A DNA stretch of 64,000 bases from Filosporella fistucella (lineage: Eukaryota > Ascomycota > Leotiomycetes > Helotiales). Each line of letters opens with the position of its first letter. Position 1 is the first letter of the stretch. This document shows, piece after piece, positions 1 to 12,610 of the stretch. The stretch lies in contig JAQJZZ010000008.1 in assembly GCA_030077755.1 (NCBI GenBank), forward strand, positions 3,844,001 through 3,908,000, written 5' to 3'. The notes under the pieces were generated by a model. It did not search any database and was not told the DNA's origin. It saw only the letters and a program-made list of their open reading frames with translations. Both the position numbers and the translations under genes were made by a program.

Positions 1-2990
1 GCAGAGCATAGAACAACGGGCGGCCGGTGCTCAGAGATATAAGGACGGAGGGCTCGAGTGAGCACGGGAAATGCTCACAAAAGAACCTTGGAGACAGACT
101 AATTGGTGCAACGACCGAATCGCATGAATTGAAACGCTTGATTTTGAGTAGGTTACTGATCATGCGCCTGATCAGATCCCTCGAGAAAAAGAGGTGAAGT
201 TGGGATAGAGTTATTATGGGATATGGGAAACAGCTCCCCTTTCGTCAGCACCTTCAGCTTGCGGCTTGATTTTAAAGCTTCAAGTACGCCGCCAGGCAAC
301 TTGAACGTTTAGGAAGGACGTGCGGTCTTTTAGTCTGCAGGTCCCAAGCGTAAAGTGCAGAGCAGAACAGCGCCGTGGGAGCAGGAACTGCTGCAGATCC
401 AGCCAAGAACAGGTCCAGGACCCGGATTTCTTCTCAGGAAATAGAAAAGGGTGGTGCACTCGCGGGTGGATGAGGTCGTGACTCGACTAGATTCGAGTAG
501 AGAGGGAAACAGCCCGATAGGTGGCACTGCGTAGGGTGTTGTGGCGCAAAATGGAGAAGGTCGTCTGAGCGGAGGTTTCGAGGCGATTTCAACGAAAACG
601 CTGGTTTGTTGCTGCTTTGCACACACACTACTGCTGCTGACTACAACTCCCCTCTCCAATTCTTAGAATTGCCCAATTGAGAGACGTGGAATACTCCGAG
701 AGTTGACTCGAAGCTGCAGCAGTGCAGACTACTGCCAGGTACAGGTTCACTAAAATGAAGACTATACGCTTTTTGAAGATCTGGGCCACCTCCTCATTTT
801 ACCTGAAAAGGGCCTCGAGATTGTCGGACTGAGCGAACGGTTCGATCGCAAGAGACGACGACGATGGCGACCAAGTGTTATTACTCCGTACTTTTCCTTG
901 TGCTTCTACCGGTACGAAGTCGTCGGAAGTGGTTGTGTGCTGAGTCCGAAGAGTGAGTTACTGAAAGAGTGCTGCTAGTTACAGAGGACCAGAGGGGCAG
1001 ACGGGACAAGATTGGGTAGAGACTAATTTAGCCCAATCGAAAAAACGAGGAAATCGAATGTGCGAAAATAGAGTTGGCCGAGCTGAGGTCGGGATATCGC
1101 TGTCGGCAGTGCAGAGTACTTTGCAGCAATGGTGCAGGGACTGGCGGTGCAATGCACACGGCGAAACTTGCTTGCTGAAGAAAATTTGAATAAGGGTTTG
1201 AAGGAGTGAGCGTAGTGAGCGTAGTGAAATGGGGTGAGATGAGTGAATAATGGTGGCTGCTGCAGATTGTCTATCGTCAATGTGTGTAGAGTTTTGTTGG
1301 TGATAGAGGAGTGACAGCGTGGTTTGTGAAGTTGATGAAAATGGTTGCGACAGAAAAGTCTTTCTCGCAGTCGATATGCCTTCAGAAGAACCTCAAGTGC
1401 AAAGTTATGGTGATCAAGACGAAATTATTGGAGACGATCCAGGAACTGCTCGGTTTTTGGGGCTGTCAGGAACATGCAATGCGGGTGTTTAAGGTCGATC
1501 AAGCGCTAGTCTTCTTAGTGATCGCCGGGCAAGGCGATGCTTGGAATGTGATATCTGAGAAGTTGAACCAGATCAAAGATGGAGGAAGACGCCTTCCTAA
1601 AGGAAAAAGCAAATAGAGGAGCAAGGATCCGAGGCAATATTGGTTGGGATATGAAATAATTGAGCTTGGAACAAGGTCGTGCGGGTAAGGCTTCAGACAT
1701 TTAATGGACAGATGGAAGTTCTGCTCGACCTGCTATCTTGTTCATAGCCCGAAAAAGAATTCTGACCCAGTTTGGCGATGGGGTGCCATTTCAAATACTG
1801 GATACAACTACAAAACAGGAAACATTTCCAGGGGAGGAAATAGCAAAAGCAAAAAAATGAGAAGCCTTCCGTTCTCCCCCCCTATCAGACCCATGAGGAT
1901 TTACCGGAAAGGGACGGAGAGCAGACAGGAGTAAGGTAAGTAAGTTAGAACTGAGCAACCTGCTGTGCTGTATGTGAGTACCCGGCAATAAGAGAATAAT
2001 ACAATCGACAAAATATTTCCGGACAAAGATAGGTTCCATGCGAGAAGCCATTTCTCTCCGGAGGTGCAGGTTGTCGAAGAGCTTCAACCCGAGTTACCGG
2101 GTCTGAGGTGAAGACGGAAGTGTTTTGGTGGTGAGGAGTGTCGTGTGGATGCGAATGTCTGTGAGGTGCAGGTGTTTTCAGCCCAAGCTTGTCTGCCAAT
2201 AATACACAACAAATAAATATGATATAATACAAAGCAATAACTAGGCAAGTCAAGGAAATCCAATTTATTCCCACCTTATTATTGACCTATTCTACTTGCA
2301 GTATTTCGCAGGGAAAATATAGCTGTCAGTGCGATCATAGATACCTAGGTACCTACAATACTTTTTAGGCTGCGTGTTTCCGCTCACACAAATAATGCAT
2401 TTGCAATATAACAGCACGGTCAATGGGCTGTTTGATCCTCCTGTCAACTGTCAATATCTCTGCCAATATGTGCCTGCGCCAGCATGGCAGGACACGACGA
2501 CAACAGCGTGCGGATTACTTACCTGGCTATGATCGTAGGTTGATATAGTACTGACTTTGGGCGCTATCAGGTGCAATGAGAGCGGGCACAGGCTATTACG
2601 TTCCCTAACGATTAGGTAGATATTGTATGAACGCTGCTCCAGAAGCCGGAACCTGAGCTATGGGAAATGCACCTGGACACTGAGCCCGATTCCGAGCCTG
2701 AGCGACATTATTATTATCACCGCCTCACACTCACTGGACGGCATCTGCAGCACGTCAATTCAGCGTTGCCAGCTGCCCAACAGAGCCATACACTGCTGAA
2801 GGAGAACGCTTCTTTGGGCTTCCATGGCAGGATGTCCCCTGAAACAACGGTGCATGGGGCGGTCATGGATATTTGGCACAGGCAGGTGCAGCTGTGCCCA
2901 ACAGCACGCACGGCACAGGGATTTCCGAGGTGTCTTTTTAGCAGTGAGTGTTCAGTGCAGTGCAAGAGTACAGACAGACAGAGAGTGAAA

Positions 2991-3021
2991 GTGTGTGTGT
3001 GTGTGTGAGCGTGTGTGTGTT
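2991..3021. repeat. GT dinucleotide microsatellite
   Basis: A run of GT units with one AGC interruption, read directly from the sequence. No gene overlaps it that I can support. Confidence 0.9.
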
Positions 3022-3240
3022 CACTGCTCAGCGTTCTACCTACGGAGAAAAGACGTCGAGGCCTGTTCCATGTCGCTTGCGAGAATGAGGTGAGGTTGTC
3101 GATAAACCCTGCACGTCTGGCGAGCCGATTTGCTGACAATCTGCATGACACAGGAAAACCCCTGACAAGGATCGACGCAGGGCATGGCAAGGCAGGGCAG
3201 CCTGGGTACGGTACCTAAGTTAATGTACCTCTGTATCCGT

Positions 3241-3290
3241 AAGGCAAAGCAAGGCAAGACAACGCAAGACAAGGCAAGACAAGGCAAAAG
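3241..3290. repeat. imperfect CAAGG/CAAGA tandem repeat
   Basis: Repeating 10-base units of the type AAGGCAAGAC, with small variations, are visible directly. Related GGCAAGGCAGGGCA words occur just upstream near 3184-3200, so the repeat tract may be longer and decayed. Confidence 0.8.
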
Positions 3291-5244
3291 GGAATGAGGT
3301 AAAGTCCTGTGCCTCACCTTACCTTCCATTTACCTTCCACGCTCGGTAGAACTTCGTGTGTAGCTACGCACATCCAGGCTGACCTAGGTACTCAACTAGT
3401 ATACCTATCTACCGAGGAATTACATGCAGATATACTGCAGCTAAGGGAATTACTTACAGCCATTCAATTAGACGCGCTCGAATGATACCTAGTTTTACGG
3501 TTTTGAATTATCCAAGGTATTTGTATACTCTGTAGGTACTTTACTCCACCTATACTACTATTATTGTCTCTCCCACCTTATGCCTTTGGCTGTTCTCATC
3601 CTACTTCGGCTTCAGCTCCGATATCATCACATTGCTTCTCGCTCAGCCCAGAATAAGATATCAACATTCATAACTCAAACAAGGTCGTCACCCACCCTTC
3701 TGCACTTCCAGTGGTCCATTCAATAGTTTACAGAGAGATCTTGGAAAATCCCATCCAACCCGAGGAAGCTTTTTCAAGCCCGTCGTTTTTCCAATGACGG
3801 CTGGTTGTGGCCCGTGTATCTTGCACCAATTACGCCTCCTTCACCATTTTTTGTTGGACCAACTCGGCTTAATTTCAGAAAATCAAAGGTATAATTCTCC
3901 AATATGTCATCAACTACTCACGGGGTCTTCATCATTTTACAGCACGTACGCCACAGGTTTCAGCAGAGAGGGCGAAGGATCCCGTTCGCATGGTTCCACG
4001 TCCAGACCGGGTGTCGTTATGCTTAGAGCCAGAATCCTCAAGATGTCCTGCTCCGTCCTTTTGTCGGTCTCTAGAGGTTCCTTCTCTCAATGGGAGTATT
4101 TCCGGAATCAGGGGTTCGCAAGTTCGTCCCAATGGAGGTGTCCGGATCGCCGTCGAAACATAACAATGCGCTTTGCAGCGAGTACCTTCAGAGTCGCAGT
4201 TGCAGATCCAAGTGGGTTCGCATGGTCGCATCAGCCTCGTTGGGGCTTGCCGAAGATCATGCTTTCCTGGGGAGCGTTTATGTTTCGTCATTTCACACAT
4301 GGCACAGTTCTGAAAACCAAGGGAATCCCTCAAAGCTCTTGAGGCTGCTGAATATCGATCTAGGAAGGTCCTTGAAATAACCACGTGTAGTCGGATTGTA
4401 TAAGAGACGGGCGTTCAATCATCGTCCTGTCGCGGAGGAAAGTTAATCCTACATGAGGATGTTACTAACTGGCCCGGTGCGACAACCTAGGTCCCTATGG
4501 AATGCTACTGGTGATGACGGCCGGTCTGTTAGGCATGTAGCCTTGCATCAAATTTCCGTTGCAGCAGCGCCTGCCTCTTACTCGTGGCAAACCGTCGTGC
4601 GTATGAAACCTTGATTTATGCTGCCCAACCACATCATGAAGCATTGTCGTCAGCCTGACATGTGCACCGTCAAAGATCAATTCAAGGTTTGAGTCTGATT
4701 TTACTTTAAAATATCCCGGCACTCGCAAGCTGACCCCGAAATTGGTCAATCGATCGTTCGGATTATTCCTGTTCCAAAGACAACCAGCGCCAGTGAACGA
4801 CATTTTGCTACTTCCACCACATCTTCCTCGCATGAGGTCAATACCTCACACGGTCGACACCAATTTATTTTGATTCCTATCAGAATTATAACTTTATTCG
4901 CCGCCCATCCCCGTTCATTTCGGTCGATCGGATCCACCGAAATTCGATCCTTCTCCACTTCAACTGCCATCCAGCCGTCTCGTACGGAGAAATCTCGAAC
5001 TGGCAAGACCAAGGTGAGCACAGTCCAGCTACATGACACAACTTCCTCGAGCCGTCCTTCCAGAAGACACCAAGAATACGGCAATTTCCACTTCCAAGTG
5101 CATGAAGAGCTGAGAGTTGGCTACTGCTTTTTCGGATGAGGTGAAACAACAGCCTTCATGTTCTGGCTTCTAGAAGGTTTCACTTTCTCAAGCGAAAATG
5201 AGAGTAATCAAATTGACCCCATACCATCACAATACAGGTTAGAT

Positions 5245-5475
5245 TCAGATCACAAAGTCCACCATCAACTTTCTGGCTCCAAGATTGTCGCATGATGATG
5301 CGGATGTTGGAAAGATGTATCTGTCTTCATGAGTGGGCGCGGTGGGTCTTCTTGGTTGCTTCGGATCGTCATATAATTCTGGATCACGACCAGAATAGAC
5401 TAAGATTGGTGCTAAGGTCTCGTATGGCACGAGGTAGCCATGGGACATTTTAGCTTGTCCGCCCGGCTTGGGCAT
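5245..5475 (-). CDS. small hypothetical ORF (doubtful)
   Basis: An uninterrupted frame of 76 codons with two possible ATG starts (5475 and 5448) and a protein-like composition rich in P, D, Y and R. I recognise no domain and could not extend it through a convincing intron. It lies about 650 bases beyond the stop codon of the calcineurin B gene, on the same strand. It could be a small gene, a terminal exon or chance. Confidence 0.2.
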   Translation of the reverse strand: MPKPGGQAKMSHGYLVPYETLAPILVYSGRDPELYDDPKQPRRPTAPTHEDRYIFPTSASSCDNLGARKLMVDFVI

Positions 5476-6129
5476 TGGTTTTCATTATTTCATGCATCGC
5501 TATGAGTTGGTCGGGCAACACTTGAGATTTCTGTTGCGGGTGCCGGCATTTTCACCTGAACTGAACATAGGACGACTCGATCGATATTCGGGACCGGCTT
5601 TGGTATTCGTGAACGCCTAGATACTCCTCGCCTTGAGCTGACGTGGATTGTAGTTCAGATTCATGCTCTAGTGAAGGTTCTGTGAGAAGGTCTGTTCAGA
5701 TGAGTGGATTGAAAAGTTAATCTTGTGACAAGGAAGTCTCTGATTCAGTATACATGGGAAGACTGTTATGCGAGGACAAGGAAGCGACGCAAGTGACTCT
5801 AAAGAGAAATAAGCACTGACACACCGTTTGGGAGCGACGTTTGAACTTGATGAAATGTAGATAGACGTTTTAATGTCTGAACAATTGGCAGAAAGTCTCC
5901 AGGGGAATCTGGCGAACCGTGGCAAAGAGGAAGAGGAAACGTTGAAGAAAGTAACACCTTGATCTTCTTCGGTGTATTATGCGGTATACCCACTCTGTCT
6001 GAAATCTTTGGTGCCTAAGCAGAAGTTTAAAAGATTCCATAAATGCCATTCTTTTCTAGTAACCCTTACCAAACGCATAACCAGCCGTGATATTATGAAG
6101 GAAGTTTCAGACGAACTCGCAAGAAACGT

Positions 6130-6862
6130 TTAGAATTGATCTGTAATCATTAGTATCCCATCACACATCTTTCATGCAACATTCTCTCACCTAAAGTCAT
6201 GCTCATGCTGACATCCGTATTCTCAACCATCTTCGTAAACTCCTCAAAGCTTATCTTCCCATCGCGATCCAAATCAGCTTCCATAATCGTCTTGTCAACA
6301 ATCTGTTGCAGCTGCTGATCCTTCAAGTTACTTCCCACCATCATCTTGAGCACAATGAAGAGCTCTCCATTGCTGATATACCCATCGCGATCAATATCGT
6401 AAACCTTGAACGCGAATCGAAGTTTCTGCTCCTTGTTGCCTTTGCTGGAGAAGGCGCTCAGTCCCGACACGAACTCTTGAAAATCAACATCACCGCCTCC
6501 ATCTTCGTCAAAAATGGCTATCATTCTGCCAAATATTAGCTACTCCCTCGGGATAGCCTTCTGCCACTCTGCTAACCTTGTTGCGAGAGGATTCGAGGAG
6601 ATCTGAGGAAGGCTAAGGAATTCATCGCGCTCAATAGTTCCTGAATTATCCTTTGGGAAATGCATCAGTTGAAAGTAGCAATACCGGAAGGGATCTATGC
6701 ACCTTGTCCAACTTCATGAATCTCTTTCGTATTCTCTCGACTTCATCTCGATCAACTATGTGCTTGATTAGTCATCGTAAAGCTGAAGTGGATAGGCAAA
6801 TTCTGCGTACAATTGGAGCCTTGCACAATGTTCTCCAACACTGCGCTGCTGGCGTTACCCAT
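6130..6862 (-). CDS. cnb1: calcineurin regulatory subunit B
   Basis: Regulatory subunit of the Ca2+/calmodulin-dependent phosphatase calcineurin, which it stabilises and makes Ca2+-responsive. Five exons join cleanly: 6862-6811, 6755-6703, 6650-6577, 6525-6191 and 6140-6130, giving 174 residues, the usual family length. The N-terminus is MGN, the expected N-myristoylation signal. Four EF-hand loops are visible: [12 protein letters not shown] (split by intron 2), [24 protein letters not shown] and [12 protein letters not shown]. The last exon encodes only three residues (DQF) plus stop; it is needed because exon 4 would otherwise read into a non-conserved tail. Intron 4 has a clear TACTAAT branch point. 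Spliced length and conserved C-terminus make the identification near certain. Confidence 0.95.
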
Positions 6863-7352
6863 CTTGATCTGGTCGTGTGCGGGGTGTAGAGGGGTTGAAG
6901 TGTTGTTTGGTGTGGGGTATCTTGCTGTAAGGAGCTGAGGTCTGGATCACTAAGGCTCACAACTGACGCTAACCGCTTTTGGGACAACGCTGCATTTTGG
7001 ACTTAGAAAACAATTCTACATTGAACGTACTAAATATTAATACATCCTAGAACGGTAGGGGAGGAAACTAAATGCAAATATTCACTTCTTCAATGATTCA
7101 TTATGCTGAATTTCGTTTCCCTGATCCATTTTAAGCCGATTTGATATTGCATGCCAAGCCGGCCTCTGGAGACGAGTACTACCTCGCTTCATACTTCTAT
7201 TTATCAACTTCAATTATCATACAACATTGACATAATAACAAGGCGCTGCGCTCTGGCAATGGCTTTAACAGTAAGATTTACGACACACATATCATCCCCA
7301 ACCTTAACTATCACCGTCAGCAAGAGAATCCGGTTGCCTACCTACATCAACC

Positions 7353-7609
7353 ATGGCTGGAAGTCAAGACTCGAAACTATACAACAAGAATTATGACAGT
7401 AAGCCGTCTGATACAAGTGTCTGCATGCTATGACACAAGTAACCTAAGCTTTTATTGAAACCCAAGTCTTCTCGGACAAAAATCAGCTTCAACAATACTT
7501 CTCCTCACGGTGCCCGGAAGTTCGTTGCCGTGATTTGAGTACCCTGTTCAATTTTCATCAAACACTTACATACAAAGAACTGAAGGACTATCTCCTGCAG
7601 GATGGTTGA
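7353..7609 (+). CDS. small two-exon hypothetical protein
   Basis: A candidate gene too short to stand out as an open frame. ATG at 7353 has a good context (ACCATGG). Exon 1 is 7353-7398 and starts MAGSQDSKLYNKNYD; a 50-base intron (GTAAGC...AAG) leads to exon 2 (7449-7609), which stays open for 53 codons and contains SDKNQLQQYFSSRCPEVRC. The product would be about 68 residues, hydrophilic and without a signal peptide. I do not recognise it. It ends about 110 bases before the stop of the convergent F-box gene. A further intron near 7605 could extend it. Support rests on the good start, the splice sites and the protein-like sequence. Confidence 0.45.
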
Positions 7610-7716
7610 TTTGATCAGACTCATTCCGGTACATGTGACTCCAAACCCTATCAGTTTTCCAACGGACCTGAACTTTTGTAATAACACCGACCACGTAGAG
7701 TGTCCCCAGAGCAACT

Positions 7717-9463
7717 TCAGTCAGACAACGACTCTGACTCGGAGTCCGGATCCCTATACAGTGTGAAGTCAAACTTTCCATCGACACTTGCAGCAATACT
7801 CTCTCGTATTAGATTTTCGTCCTGCTCGCTAATAGCGTTCTCTGTCTTCTGATTCATTACTGATAAATTCAAGCCTCGATTGGACGCTTGTAGTGTCCCA
7901 ATATATGCCAGCATTCCATTTACCGAGAATGAGCTTACGGCGTGTATGTTCAGAATTCGTAGAGAGCGAAGATTTGCTAGCCCCCGCCACAGATCATCTG
8001 TGACGTCGTAGCCACTGAACGACAGCTCTTCCAAATTCTCCAGGTGCGAAGAGAGAATCAGGATTTCAGTGTTCTTGAAATAGTCAGAGGTTGAAAGCAA
8101 ATCGAGGTATTGGAGCCTGGCTAGCTGAGAGATCGAAGTTATAAGTGTGTCGATATCGTCCCTAAATGCTCCTTCGGGATCTGCCCGTAACTCCAAAGAC
8201 TCCAGCGTTGTTTGGTGGGACAGGGCGGCGTGGAAAGCCTGGCTACCGACCATGGGATAGCCAATGACCTGAAGTTTTCTAAGATTGATGGTGTTCTTCA
8301 AACACACCTGTGTGAGAATCGCGGGTCCACTGACCAAATTTCGGAAGAGAAGCTCGCGCATACTATGACACTGCCCGAGCCATGAAACTACCTCGAGAAA
8401 AACATCATTTTCTGTAGCTTCTAGATTAATTGAACCATCGGCATCGGATATTTCAAGGCTTTCTAGGCTGGTACAGTCCTTCAAAAGAGCAAGATTTTTT
8501 ACTGTACCGGATTTCAGACCATCGAGTTTTAGCTTCCTTAATGATTGAGAATGATGATTCATTGCGAGCAATGTATCGGGTCCGACACTGCCTGCGCCAA
8601 TAGCTGTGAAGGACCGCAATGTGTTCTTGTTCAGACTGCTGAGGAATGAGGAAAGATCGTGATCAGCATTATCTCGAAGGCATGTGAAGAATGTCAGATC
8701 ATCGAACTCCCGGCAGTGAGTAGAAATTGCTTCTCCTGCACGGCCAGATAGAGCACCACCATCCCATAGAGTGAGACTTCTGAGCTTTGACAAACGGCTG
8801 ACCCAATTTGGCAAAGCACCAGCGCTTATATGGCCTGAAAGATCCTCCACAGTAACTGTATAGTTGTTTTTGCTGGCGGATTCACTGACAAATTTGGTGA
8901 TGGACTCCCCGATGCCTTCAAGTATGGCTGGGACATCAAGACGCTTGTACGATGCCTTGGCGCCTCTCATTTTCTGCTTCATAGGTGTTTCCTGTGATTT
9001 CAAGAATCGAGTCATACTACCCTCGAAGAAGGATTCAAATGCTGTATCTCGGAAGAGAGGATCCTCGAGAAAGTCTGCCAAATTTCTCAAGTCAAGAGAA
9101 CGAATATAAAGGCAGTATGGATAAATAGTCTCCCCAAAGCTCGATCGAATGATGGATTTCCATTGAAGTGCCCACTTCAGGAAATCCTGCTTTTGCGCTG
9201 TGACACGGGCTTGGAATGTTTCTTGAGCAAAGTTGGCATCGTTGCCTTCACTACGAAGCTTGGCCCATTGATCATGATTTCTGCACTTTATTAATTGAGG
9301 TTTCCGGCGAGATGGTGTTTGAGACTAACCTGTACAACCAGAGAAGAGATGACCCAACAAGGGTTTTGCCGGCTAAGGCGCAATTAAAGAGGGTGGCGAA
9401 CTCTTGTTGATTTCCAAGTTCCTCACAGATAAGAAGAAGGATATCCGCCGGAAGCTGAATCAT
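7717..9463 (-). CDS. F-box/leucine-rich-repeat-like protein
   Basis: Two exons, 9463-9330 and 9280-7717, joined by a 49-base intron, give about 565 residues. The N-terminus (MIQLPADILLLICEELGNQQ...) has the LP-x-DIL-x-LI-x-EEL pattern of fungal F-box domains at residues 1-45. The rest has irregular leucine-rich repeats (for example LRSLTLWDGG, LRKLKLDGL, LESLEISDADG, LRKLQVIGY, LESLELRAD, LEELSFSGY, LRILNIHAV), so it probably presents a substrate to an SCF ubiquitin ligase. Substrate unknown. The long exon continues upstream of its first apparent start codon into the exon-1 frame, which fixes the start at 9463. It is divergent from rad9, with 300 bases between start codons. Confidence 0.75.
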
Positions 9464-9763
9464 GGCTATGTATGGAATTTAAAACGCCGACTTTTTTAAT
9501 TTTAGTACCGGAAACTTTGTATTGTTTTGACCTGACGTTGGCCTGCTTTCTCTTGATAATTTTGTTGACGTTTATGAGGCAATGAGGGACGCGAGGGCGG
9601 GGCATTTGAACCGCGTCGACGCGATCGATCTCACGAGGCTGCAACACTACACCAAACCCAATACTCAGGTATCGTCTCCTGCAGGCTAAGCAACTCAAAT
9701 AAAAAGCTACCCTCCTCAAGAAGTGAGACATAGCCTCCAGGATGAAGCAGTCGCCTTGAAAAC

Positions 9764-11393
9764 ATGGCCATACTGAATTTTACACTCAGCCCCGACGCTC
9801 TCAGCAAGCTGCATGATGCATTAGTCTGCCTCGGAAAGTTCAGTGAGGCGGTATCATTTGAGGCGTCCCATGATAAGGTATGATTGCATACGTCTATTTC
9901 AAATACGGGCACTGATGTATCATAGCTTGTTTTAACTGCTCTGAATTCTTCTAAATCCGCTTATGCAGCTTTTACCCTGTTGGGAAATAAGTTTTTCTTG
10001 AAATATCAATATAAGCCCATCAAGTCACGTAATCAGTCGAAAGACAAGTTCAATTGCAAGATATACAACAAGGTATACTTCTCGTCCGCTTTGTCAAGAA
10101 ACAAATGTCTGATCAGGGTTAAGGCGTTGTTGTCCGTGTTCAAGGGCCGAGTAGGTGATACCACACGAGAAAAGGATACAGCTATCGAGAGGTGCGACGT
10201 TTCGATCGAGGATGGCGAGGATACAAAGTCTCGCTTCATTGTGAAGATTGTTTGCCGACACGGTAAGGAAGCTGCCCTTACCAGAGTTATGCCTAACTTC
10301 ATTTAGGTGTGCTCAAGACCTACCGGTTGACATTTGAGTCTGTCGCCCCTATGCATGCCCTCTTTGTAACGGAGAGTGCAAATAACAAATGGTCGATTAA
10401 TTCCAAAACTCTCCGCGAGTTCGTAGAACACTTCGGGCCTGGCACGGAGCAACTTGACATCTATTCCGAAGATGGCAGAGTAAGCTTTACAAGCTATACT
10501 GAAAAGATAATGTCCGGAAATGGTAAGCAATCGTTCATCGTAGGTTTAAAATGACTACTGACAACGGAAGAAATATTGAAGCAGCCGTTGCATACAACTA
10601 TTGCTGTGGACACTCTTGAATTGGGCGAATTCTTAGTTGAGGAAAGACTTCATATTGTCATCAGCGTGAAAGACTTCAAAACCATAATCGCCCATGCCGG
10701 AATCACAAACACAATGGTCAAAGCTCTCTATTCACATCCAACAATCCCAATGCAAATATCGTACAGCGAAGATGGTATCTTGACGGAGTTCATTCTAATG
10801 ACTATTGGAGAATCTCGAGGTTCGTCGGCCACACCTGCACCAAATGCATCACGGGCAAATACCAAACGACCAGCATCGAGGCAGCCATTTGAAGCAACAT
10901 CTAGCTCTAAAAGAGTTGCTTCGGAGATGCCGCCACCAGCAGCAAATATAACTCCCAGTGTACGAGAAGCTAGAGTGAGAGCTCCTCGAGAATCTCCGCC
11001 GCCGCCACAACCAACTCTTCAGTCGCAATCGCTATTTCTCCCCGAGGAAGGAGGAGATGCTGATCAGCAATGGGATCCAGCCAATTTCGATGATGAGCAG
11101 GATGAAATGTTGCTGTGGGATCAAGGTGTAAAGAATGTGAGACATTCCAAACTTACCACTCCGTGAATCGAAGCTGATCCTCGTACCCAGGACGTAATCA
11201 TGAATTCTACTCGACCGCTCTTCAAGTCTCAGAATCAAAACCCAAGAGCATCTAATAAACACAATGCGGATGGTGGTACCGTCCCAACCCAGCGTTTAGC
11301 ACCCACGCAAAGGTTGTCAGAAGTATGTTTCTTGCCATTAACGAGAATCCAAACTAATCTCTGTAGGTTCGGGGGATGTTTGATGAATGTTGA
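9764..11393 (+). CDS. rad9: DNA damage checkpoint clamp subunit Rad9
   Basis: Subunit of the 9-1-1 (Rad9-Hus1-Rad1) ring that is loaded at damaged DNA and activates the ATR/Mec1 checkpoint. Seven exons: 9764-9877, 9926-10072, 10124-10262, 10307-10522, 10571-11136, 11191-11322 and 11367-11393, about 446 residues. The intron 10073-10123 is 51 bases and stays open, but removing it gives the family sequence YNKALLSVFKGR. Further signatures are ERCDVSIED, IVCRHGVLKTYRLTFES, and a PCNA-like core to about residue 270. The tail is disordered and rich in P, S and Q, as expected for the checkpoint-phosphorylated Rad9 tail, and ends in VRGMFDEC encoded by a 27-base last exon. Shares a short divergent promoter with the F-box gene. 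Confidence 0.92.
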
Positions 11394-11527
11394 AGGTGTG
11401 ATATCGGGGAAGCAGACCCGTGCTGCTTCAACTTGTAGTACTTCTTATCGCAGTTGGCAAAGGGCATAGTGAGCTACGGTTCCAGGAGAAATGCATCGCC
11501 TTGTGCCGTAGCATTTAGGAGAGCATG

Positions 11528-12610
11528 TCAATTGCTGACACAGATCCAGCTAGTCGCGCATCCGGCGCCGATGCTGAAAATTCTACTGCCTGGTGGCAGG
11601 TACTGGGATGAAGCTACCATATTCCACTTGCCTTTCACATCACCGTTTATCGTGTTTGGGCCACAATTGCCGTGTTCGCCCCATCCCCATGTTAAGACTC
11701 GTCCATCAACCGTGAGTCCCAACGCGTGCTCACTCCCTATGGCAATGTGGGAAAGCAAAGGTAACCCAGGAGGAGAGAGTTGACCATGATCGTCTCGACC
11801 CCAAGAAATCAACCTTCCGTCGTGCTGCAGAATGAAAATGCTACCCCAGCTTGCGCCAACATCCTTCCAGCCGTCAATAGAATCTGGTGCTGAAGACCTT
11901 ACACCCCATTTGTCGGATCCCAGTACAATATGCTGTCCACTGGCATAATCGCCTAGAAGATATGTGAACTCTCTCCCGCAAACAGCTCGAGTGACTTTGA
12001 ATTTTATCCCATCGATTTTCCTTGGCTTGTAGATGATCCCTTCCGGCAAACCTAATTGACCCTTACGGCCACTTCCCCAGCCGTATACATCGCCGTTGCT
12101 AAGTACGGCAACAACATGACTGACACAAGCCGCCAGGTCCACTATTTCAGTGTCTTGGGGCGGGAAACCAGTGATTAGCTGGGCTTTATATGAGCGGAAT
12201 AATAGCTCGCCCTGTGCAAGCTCGCCTTTGTTTCCGGTACCAAATGTACGCATCTGAGTTGCGCGACCATTTTCATCTCTCTGTACGATGATCGAAGCTT
12301 CCCATGTTGCAGCGGTAAAAATGACTGGTGCGGTGATGGAAGTTTCATTGGTGAGTTTTGCTTCATGGAAGTGAGGGGTCAAATTGCTTGATTCAGATGA
12401 CATTCCACAGGCTCCGCTTGAAGAGTCTCCAGAGCAGTAGACTTTGTTTGACGCGATTAAAAGAGTATGGTTTCCTCCTGCTCTCACCCGAGTTACAAGG
12501 TGAGAGTTTTCTTCCTCGAAAAGAGCCTGCTTGGGAACAGATACATCTTCTCTATGGCCAATTCCAAGTTGACCCGAGCCATTTGAGCCGATGGCAAAGA
12601 CTGTTGCCAT
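11528..12610 (-). CDS. KTI13: RCC1-repeat protein, Kti13/Ats1 type
   Basis: Intronless, 360 residues. The start MATVFAIGSNGSGQLGIGH closely follows the start of yeast Kti13/Ats1, and RCC1 blade motifs recur through the protein: AGGNHTLLI, GSGRKGQLGLPEG, WGRDDHGQLSPPG, IGSEHALGL, WGWGEHGNCG. In yeast Kti13 pairs with Kti11/Dph3 and supports diphthamide synthesis on eEF2 and Elongator-dependent wobble-uridine modification of tRNA. The size fits Kti13 (about 330 residues) better than nuclear RCC1, which is longer. Start codons of this gene and RPL7 are 252 bases apart and divergent, so both translation genes may be co-regulated. The specific Kti13 assignment is from the N-terminal sequence and length. 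Confidence 0.75.
   Translation of the reverse strand: MATVFAIGSNGSGQLGIGHREDVSVPKQALFEEENSHLVTRVRAGGNHTLLIASNKVYCSGDSSSGACGMSSESSNLTPHFHEAKLTNETSITAPVIFTAATWEASIIVQRDENGRATQMRTFGTGNKGELAQGELLFRSYKAQLITGFPPQDTEIVDLAACVSHVVAVLSNGDVYGWGSGRKGQLGLPEGIIYKPRKIDGIKFKVTRAVCGREFTYLLGDYASGQHIVLGSDKWGVRSSAPDSIDGWKDVGASWGSIFILQHDGRLISWGRDDHGQLSPPGLPLLSHIAIGSEHALGLTVDGRVLTWGWGEHGNCGPNTINGDVKGKWNMVASSQYLPPGSRIFSIGAGCATSWICVSN

Larger units (their letters stand above)
1..5240. other. gene-poor region
   Basis: No gene is supported here. Open frames exist on both strands (for example near 330-659, 1311-1616, 3794-4342 and 4495-5084), but none shows a recognisable domain or joins convincingly to neighbouring exons. 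The stretch holds a GT microsatellite near 2991-3021, a CAAGG-type imperfect repeat near 3241-3290, and CTAGGTACCTA-like words between 3330 and 3560. It could be long promoter or UTR sequence, or carry non-coding transcripts. Confidence 0.5.

Noticed and set aside
330..659. 109-codon minus-strand frame
   Set aside because: Cysteine- and serine-rich, no domain, and overlapping frames in another phase are similarly open.
3794..4384. Overlapping frames of 150-180 codons on both strands
   Set aside because: Mutually overlapping, no domain or consistent splice sites; at most one could be real and I cannot choose.
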